Source of the DNA: Deltaproteobacteria bacterium
Lineage (GTDB): Bacteria > Desulfobacterota > Syntrophia > Syntrophales > UBA5619
Length of the DNA: 8,838 nt
Assembly: GCA_026388365.1 (NCBI GenBank)
Contig: JAPLJW010000244.1
Location: forward strand, 1-8,838
Direction: 5' to 3'
Below the pieces are notes generated by a model. The model worked only from the letters and a program-made list of their open reading frames with translations, searched no databases and was not told the origin of the DNA. Each line of letters opens with the position of its first letter. Positions within the stretch are counted from its first letter, which is position 1. Positions 5,670 through 8,838 of this stretch are shown here, piece by piece. The translations under genes were made by a program, and so were the position numbers.

Positions 5670-6335
5670 TCAGGTGCTCAAAAAAACAGGGATCTGCGCT
5701 TTAGGTTTATAGAGCAATCTTGGATCAACCTGGGACATCATCATTTCATCCGCCGGATAAGGTTTCAATATGGACTGCAGTTCCTTCTGATGGTGATTGT
5801 CCGGATCGATCCAGGCCGCTTCCTGCTCTTTGGGCACAATGACCGGCATCCTGTCATGGATGGGTCGCATGAGTTCATTGGGCTCCGTCGTGATGACCGT
5901 GCAGGTATGGACGGGCTTCTGTTCAGGCGAGATCCAGATTTCATAAAGGCCTGCAAGACCGAAAGGTTCTTCCGATTTAAGAGAAAAACACAGAGGCTTC
6001 CTGATGCGGTCGATTTTCTGCCATTCATAGAATCCATCGGCCACAACCAGGCATCGTCTTTTTTGGAAGGCATTCTTGAAGCTCGGTTTCTCCGCTATGG
6101 TTTCCGCGCGTGCATTGAACATCCTGCTTCCGATGGACGGGTCTCTGGCCCATGATGGGATCAACCCCCAGCGAAAATCGACCAGACTGTTTTGATCATC
6201 CTTACGAAGGACGGCGGCAATTTGCTGACCGGGTGAAATATTGTTACCCGGCCTGTATTCACAGGCTACATTCTGGACATTGAATGATTCAGTGATAACC
6301 CGTAAGTCCGTCAGCAGAACAAAGCGGCCACACAT
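5670..6335 (-). CDS. SRAP-family abasic-site-processing protein (YedK/HMCES type)
   Basis: Cytoplasmic protein of 221 residues that, in characterised relatives, forms a covalent thiazolidine crosslink between its N-terminal cysteine and an abasic site in single-stranded DNA, shielding the site at stalled forks. All key positions are visible: Cys2 right after the initiator Met (MCGRF; Cys2 becomes N-terminal after Met removal), the Asn in RPGNNISPGQ (29-37), FNARAET (73-79), Glu104 in DGFYEWQ (100-106), and His160 in MRPIHDRMPVI (156-166), equivalent to catalytic Glu105 and His160 of E. coli YedK. WGLIPSWA (57-63 region) is another family block. Length is normal (about 220). The start is fixed by the need for Cys2; AGGA lies nine bases upstream. 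It lies 21 bp after the lipocalin gene and 19 bp before the 101-residue gene. Convergent dinB nearby fits a lesion-tolerance theme. Confidence 0.95.
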   Translation of the reverse strand: MCGRFVLLTDLRVITESFNVQNVACEYRPGNNISPGQQIAAVLRKDDQNSLVDFRWGLIPSWARDPSIGSRMFNARAETIAEKPSFKNAFQKRRCLVVADGFYEWQKIDRIRKPLCFSLKSEEPFGLAGLYEIWISPEQKPVHTCTVITTEPNELMRPIHDRMPVIVPKEQEAAWIDPDNHHQKELQSILKPYPADEMMMSQVDPRLLYKPKAQIPVFLST

Positions 6336-6356
6336 GCTGTCAATCCTTTTTTATAA

Positions 6357-6917
6357 TCATTGTTTCTTATCGGGGGTGACCTGGGGATCTTTCTTGATCC
6401 GGTTGAGATCATATCCCTGTTTTGAAATCTTGCCCAGTATCTCCCGATATGTTTCATCATCCATCTGAGGAGTCCTTGAAAGAATCCAGAGATAGTCCCT
6501 TGAGGGATGACCGACAACGGCGTATCGGTATTCTTTCTCATCCAGGTCAATAATGACGTAATCACCCCGGAATGGCCAGAAGAACTGGACCTTCAACCAG
6601 GCATTGGTATCTTTGTTTACTACCCAGGCCTTTCCCTCAATGGAAGTGATTTCCCCATCCAGGCTCTTCTTTCTGCACATGTTCACGACCTTGATGTTTC
6701 CGTCCGGTCTCAAAGCATAATCAGCCGTAGAAGCAACACAGTCTTTCTGGAAAGAATGGTCGATTCTGGCGATCTCATACCAAAGTCCCAGATAGCGGTT
6801 GAGGTCCACTTTGGAAACTTGGGACAGGGGTGGGTATAGATTGCCATCTCGGCATGCGATGACAGAAACGAGTAATGCGATGATCAGAATCGGTCGGATA
6901 ATCATTTTTGAGATCAT
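6357..6917 (-). CDS. blc: Blc-type bacterial lipocalin, outer-membrane lipoprotein
   Basis: 186-residue lipoprotein precursor. The signal peptide (1-21, hydrophobic run IIRPILIIALLVSVIA) ends at a lipobox with Cys22 as the lipidated residue; the next residue is Arg, not Asp, so sorting to the outer membrane is expected. The mature part has the lipocalin signature DLNRYLGLWYEIARIDHSFQ (38-57, with Gly44-x-Trp46) and the family block DYLWILSRTP (141-150). Cys60 and Cys81 may form a disulfide. Relatives such as E. coli Blc bind fatty acids and lysophospholipids and appear in envelope stress; that role is inferred. The start ATG at 6917 is one base after the stop of the PilZ gene (TGA-T-ATG), and its AGGA lies within that gene's last codons, so translation should be coupled. 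A second in-frame ATG at 6905 would still leave a signal peptide, but is less well placed. Confidence 0.92.
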   Translation of the reverse strand: MISKMIIRPILIIALLVSVIACRDGNLYPPLSQVSKVDLNRYLGLWYEIARIDHSFQKDCVASTADYALRPDGNIKVVNMCRKKSLDGEITSIEGKAWVVNKDTNAWLKVQFFWPFRGDYVIIDLDEKEYRYAVVGHPSRDYLWILSRTPQMDDETYREILGKISKQGYDLNRIKKDPQVTPDKKQ

Positions 6918-6918
6918 A

Positions 6919-7320
6919 TCAATCCTGAAGTTTTTTCAAAAATCTCGCAAGCCGGCCTTTTCCGTCGTCCTTGATCTCTATGAATGAAACCCCCAGCCGA
7001 CAGATGAATTCGGGTATGTCGCGGGCAATGTCATACCATTGGACCTCCCCTGTTGCCATCAACGGCGGCTCTTCCGGAATGAGTTCTATGCTGAGGTGCA
7101 AACGGTTTTCCCGCGCAAAAGGAAGTCCTGAAAGCAAATTGACGCTATCCACCTTGATGGACCTTGTTTCGAGACAGATCCCGTCCTTTGAAATATTTCG
7201 GCTTTTGATATGCAGTCGAGGCAGGCCCTTCGGCGCTTCCTGGGCGGAGACAATCTCGACCGTAACTTCCAGGGGGAATTCAAGGCGCTGAAATTTTCTT
7301 TTTTCCAACCCATCTGACAT
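6919..7320 (-). CDS. PilZ-domain protein, putative cyclic-di-GMP receptor
   Basis: 133 residues forming a single PilZ domain. The c-di-GMP-binding signature is intact: Arg8-x-x-x-Arg12 (RKFQR) near the N-terminus and Asn42-x-Ser44-x-x-Gly47 (NISKDG), followed by the typical beta-barrel with hydrophobic-polar alternation (ICLETRSIKV; LHLSIELIP; ATGEVQWYDI) and the closing FICRLGVSFIEI. A basic helix ends the protein (GRLARFLKKLQD). No other domain is attached, so it would act through protein contacts. The start at 7320 is supported by GGGAGG (complement of 7326-7331) five bases upstream. It is the first gene of the five-gene operon and overlaps the lipocalin translation signals at its end. What it controls cannot be read from the sequence; a link between c-di-GMP and envelope or DNA-repair functions downstream is speculative. 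Confidence 0.88.
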   Translation of the reverse strand: MSDGLEKRKFQRLEFPLEVTVEIVSAQEAPKGLPRLHIKSRNISKDGICLETRSIKVDSVNLLSGLPFARENRLHLSIELIPEEPPLMATGEVQWYDIARDIPEFICRLGVSFIEIKDDGKGRLARFLKKLQD

Positions 7321-7486
7321 GGCTGCCTCCCTTTTATATCAACATGTCACGCTACAACCGCCTCCCTATTGACCCATTCTTTAGACATGAGCGCCGTTTA
7401 TTCGGACTGAGTCGTGCATGGGTAGCGCGTATGTTTTTAAGGTGCCACTCTTGCCGATTTCACCTGCATGAAGCACTCTTTTCAGT

Positions 7487-7519
7487 TTATCCTGCAACGT
7501 TGTCCCATTCAAACTTCAT
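7487..7519 (-). pseudogene. Probable brnT toxin relic (first codons only)
   Basis: Behind a well-formed promoter the minus strand reads ATG AAG TTT GAA TGG GAC and on to a TAA, giving MKFEWDNVAG. MKFEWD is the characteristic beginning of BrnT-family ribonuclease toxins (usually about 90 residues, followed by the antitoxin gene brnA). After six matching residues the similarity ends and a stop follows; no BrnT core (such as the RKHG motif region) or BrnA-like sequence can be found downstream in any frame. This is best read as the 5' remnant of a deleted toxin-antitoxin module. The match is short, so chance is not excluded, but the embedded dyad and promoter fit autoregulated BrnTA loci. Confidence 0.45.
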
Positions 7520-7525
7520 GGCTTC

Positions 7526-7554
7526 AGGGTATTTACATTTTGTAAAGATGTCAA
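7526..7554 (-). promoter_or_regulatory. Sigma-70-like promoter with a 15-bp dyad filling the spacer
   Basis: On the minus strand TTGACA (7554-7549), a 17-bp spacer and a weak -10 TACCCT (7531-7526). The spacer is almost entirely the perfect dyad TTTACA-TTT-TGTAAA (7532-7546), a typical operator position. The ATG of the brnT-like fragment is about where transcription would begin. The promoter also points toward the PilZ operon 200 bp downstream and might now drive it. Confidence 0.55.
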
Positions 7555-7627
7555 TGCCGAAATTCCCCTTAAAGGGCAATGTTCACAAACAATTTTCAAC
7601 ATTTGCTGAAAGCCGCTCTTGGGTGAA

Positions 7628-7666
7628 AATCCGATATGCGGATTCCGGATACGTTCGGGTTTTTTT
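7628..7666 (+). terminator. Hairpins followed by a T-run, possible weak plus-strand terminator
   Basis: A perfect 6-bp stem AATCCG-ATATG-CGGATT (7628-7644) is directly followed by a second short stem CCGGA-TACG-TTCGG (7645-7658, one G-T pair in RNA) and seven T (7660-7666). This has the shape of an intrinsic terminator on the plus strand, but no convincing plus-strand gene lies upstream. It may also belong to the relic element. Confidence 0.3.
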
Positions 7667-7701
7667 CAAAAGTCTGCTGATGAGTACCCCAGGCTGGAAT
7701 C

Positions 7702-8838
7702 TCAGATCAGTACGATCGCCAGCGTGGCGAGGAGGATCATCCCCTTGAGGGTTCCGGCAAGGCCGAGGAGGGGGATGAGGGCGAGGCTCCCGAAAAGGGC
7801 GCCGAAGCAGCCGCCGATGAGGTCCGCCGCGTAGAGAGGGCCGATGACCTTCATCTGTTCCCGGACGCCGCGAAGGCCGGCATAGGCGAAGAGGCCACCG
7901 ACCAGAAATCCGGCGGCCGCAAGCAGCACGGCCGTCAGGAGAAGACCGCCGGCAGCCCCGCCGATCACGGTCCCGATTGCAGCGAAACCGAGGAGGCCGA
8001 AACCGGCCAGGAGGGCGTAGCCCCAGCCGCGCGCCCTTTTTTTCTTGATCCCCGTCCCGAGGATCAGATCCCGGAAGGCCGGCGCCCCAAAGGCCAGGCC
8101 GGCCATGAACGATGCGAGGAGGAGGCCGATGTCCTGGTAGAGGACGCCCTCCTTCGCCTGGTAGGCGAGAATGAGGGCCGATTCGCTTACAATGCCGAGA
8201 AATCCGGCAACGGCGGCCAGGAGCCCCCGCTGCCAGGCGGGCCGCAAGCGGCTTCCGAGAAACAGGAGCGCCAGGCCGATCCCCAGCCCCAGCACCACGC
8301 CCCAACCGATTTTCCCGAACCCCTTTCCCTCCGTTCCGAAACCGGGCAGGTCTGCGAGCGCCAGCTTCGGGAAGAACCGCGCGAGCCACGACATCACCGC
8401 GAAAGGGTAGCAGACCGGCCGGATGTCGGTGTTCGCGGGAACAGCAGCCTCCTTCAGCCTCTTTTCCACGTCGGCGAAACGATCGTTCGTGAAGAGATAG
8501 CGGATGTAGGGCAGAGAGACGAGGCGGGTCTGGAGTCCCCGTTCCCGGAAGCGGTCGGTCAGGATTTCCGGCGATCGGGGGAGGTGGGCGGTGGATGCGG
8601 TCATCACCGTCATGGCCCCCGGCAGGGCCATGACCTCCGGAAAGACGGAGGCGAGGGCGTGATAAACGCTCGCCGTCCGGCGGGTCGTCTGGGGCGTCCA
8701 GAGGTTCTCGGCGGTGGGGAGACGCAGTGCGAGGATTCCGCCGGGGTGAAGGCGTGCGGCGCACTGGGCGAAAAATTCCCGCGTGTAGAAACGGTTCGTC
8801 TCTCCCGAGGAAGGCTCCGGCATGCCGACGAGGATCAG
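7702..8838 (-). CDS. Spermidine-synthase-like membrane protein, C-terminal part (runs off the right edge)
   Basis: The visible 378 residues begin inside a class I methyltransferase-like domain related to spermidine synthase: LILVGMPEPSSGETNRFYTR, then EFFAQCAARLHPGGILALRLP, matches the region after the active-site loop of that family. From about residue 175 the protein becomes hydrophobic, with about seven predicted membrane helices (for example GVVLGLGIGLALLFLG, AAVAGFLGIVSESALILAYQ, IGLLLASFMAGLAFGAPAF, LLLTAVLLAAAGFLVGGLF, LYAADLIGGCFGALFGSLAL). This architecture is known in large membrane proteins annotated as spermidine synthase or fused MFS/spermidine synthase, mostly uncharacterised. 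The family's usual DxxDP loop appears here as Gly-Met-Pro-Glu-Pro, so true aminopropyl transfer is doubtful. The start lies beyond base 8838. It is high in G+C, like the ars region, and no terminator is evident after the stop at 7702. Confidence 0.82.
   Translation of the reverse strand: MILVGMPEPSSGETNRFYTREFFAQCAARLHPGGILALRLPTAENLWTPQTTRRTASVYHALASVFPEVMALPGAMTVMTASTAHLPRSPEILTDRFRERGLQTRLVSLPYIRYLFTNDRFADVEKRLKEAAVPANTDIRPVCYPFAVMSWLARFFPKLALADLPGFGTEGKGFGKIGWGVVLGLGIGLALLFLGSRLRPAWQRGLLAAVAGFLGIVSESALILAYQAKEGVLYQDIGLLLASFMAGLAFGAPAFRDLILGTGIKKKRARGWGYALLAGFGLLGFAAIGTVIGGAAGGLLLTAVLLAAAGFLVGGLFAYAGLRGVREQMKVIGPLYAADLIGGCFGALFGSLALIPLLGLAGTLKGMILLATLAIVLI

Larger units (their letters stand above)
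7321..7701. other. Gene-poor, AT-richer gap with a toxin-gene relic and hairpins
   Basis: About 380 bp between the PilZ gene and the membrane protein gene. Both strands contain short open stretches, but none has a ribosome site, an initiator and a recognisable family together. It holds a minus-strand promoter with dyad (7526-7554), a brnT-like 10-codon fragment (7487-7519) and a hairpin region (7628-7666). The 200 bp between the brnT-like fragment and the PilZ gene shows nothing I can name. The base composition is clearly lower in G+C than the gene to its right. Confidence 0.6.

Noticed and set aside
5562..6155. 197-residue plus-strand open frame opposite the SRAP gene
   Set aside because: It is the complement of the SRAP coding sequence, whose catalytic residues are all present in the other frame.
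7393..7502. Short minus-strand open stretch after the brnT-like fragment (LQDKLKRVLHAGEIGKSG and on)
   Set aside because: No start codon with a ribosome site and no recognisable family; it could be degraded coding sequence but cannot be supported.
7344..7748. 134-residue plus-strand open frame across the gap, overlapping the end of the membrane protein gene
   Set aside because: No ribosome binding site before the ATG, an unusual Arg/Phe/Ser-rich composition, no family resemblance, and its end overlaps a well-supported gene on the other strand; its mirror region contains the brnT-like promoter.
7583..8764. 393-residue minus-strand open frame rich in Arg, Pro and Gly
   Set aside because: It is an out-of-frame reading of the GC-rich spermidine-synthase-like gene and has no domain-like sequence.
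1..8838. tRNA, rRNA, CRISPR arrays, insertion sequences and transposase genes
   Set aside because: No clover-leaf with CCA or TTC loop signatures, no regularly spaced repeats, and no transposase motifs were seen on either strand.

Overview
The window reads as a chromosomal segment of a Gram-negative bacterium. A Desulfobacterota (former Deltaproteobacteria) species, perhaps near Syntrophales, fits the gene content: an ars operon built on an ArsP/DUF318-type permease, a small thioredoxin and ACR3, an outer-membrane lipocalin, a PilZ protein and a membrane-anchored spermidine-synthase-like protein. The taxonomic call is an inference from family content, not from a marker gene.

Region 1 (about 1-3410, minus strand, GC-rich) is an arsenic-resistance operon read from right to left: arsR repressor, ArsP-type permease, a metallo-beta-lactamase-fold hydrolase, a small CxxC thioredoxin-like protein, and the first 168 codons of an ACR3 arsenite exporter that runs off the left edge. 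The arsR promoter has a TTGACA box, a 17-bp spacer and a TATATT box. A 14-bp perfect palindrome fills the spacer. A 20-bp dyad (ATATT-N10-AATAT) covers the -10 box and start point, and a second dyad of the same length lies just after arsR, ahead of the permease. The likely logic is a metalloid-relieved repressor controlling efflux and thiol-redox functions. The hydrolase is the least expected member.

Region 2 (about 3440-4750) carries dinB (DNA polymerase IV) on the plus strand, divergent from arsR and with its own promoter. It converges on a minus-strand operon that ends in a good intrinsic terminator (4715-4751).

Region 3 (about 4712-7320, minus strand, visibly more AT-rich than region 1) is a tight five-gene operon: PilZ-domain protein, Blc-type lipocalin lipoprotein, SRAP/YedK abasic-site DNA-crosslinking protein, a 101-residue helical protein of unknown function, and a lysine/alanine-rich H1-like protein with a C-terminal winged-helix-like segment. 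Intergenic gaps are 1, 21, 19 and 8 bp. The SRAP protein and the neighbouring dinB suggest a DNA-damage-tolerance theme; the other members do not obviously belong to it.

Region 4 (7321-7701) is about 380 bp without a convincing intact gene. It contains a strong minus-strand promoter with an embedded dyad, followed exactly by a 10-codon fragment that matches the start of BrnT toxins and then a stop. This is probably the relic of a brnT toxin gene.

Region 5 (7702-8838, minus strand, GC-rich again) is the C-terminal 378 residues of a spermidine-synthase-like protein: the end of a methyltransferase-fold domain followed by about seven membrane helices. It runs off the right edge.
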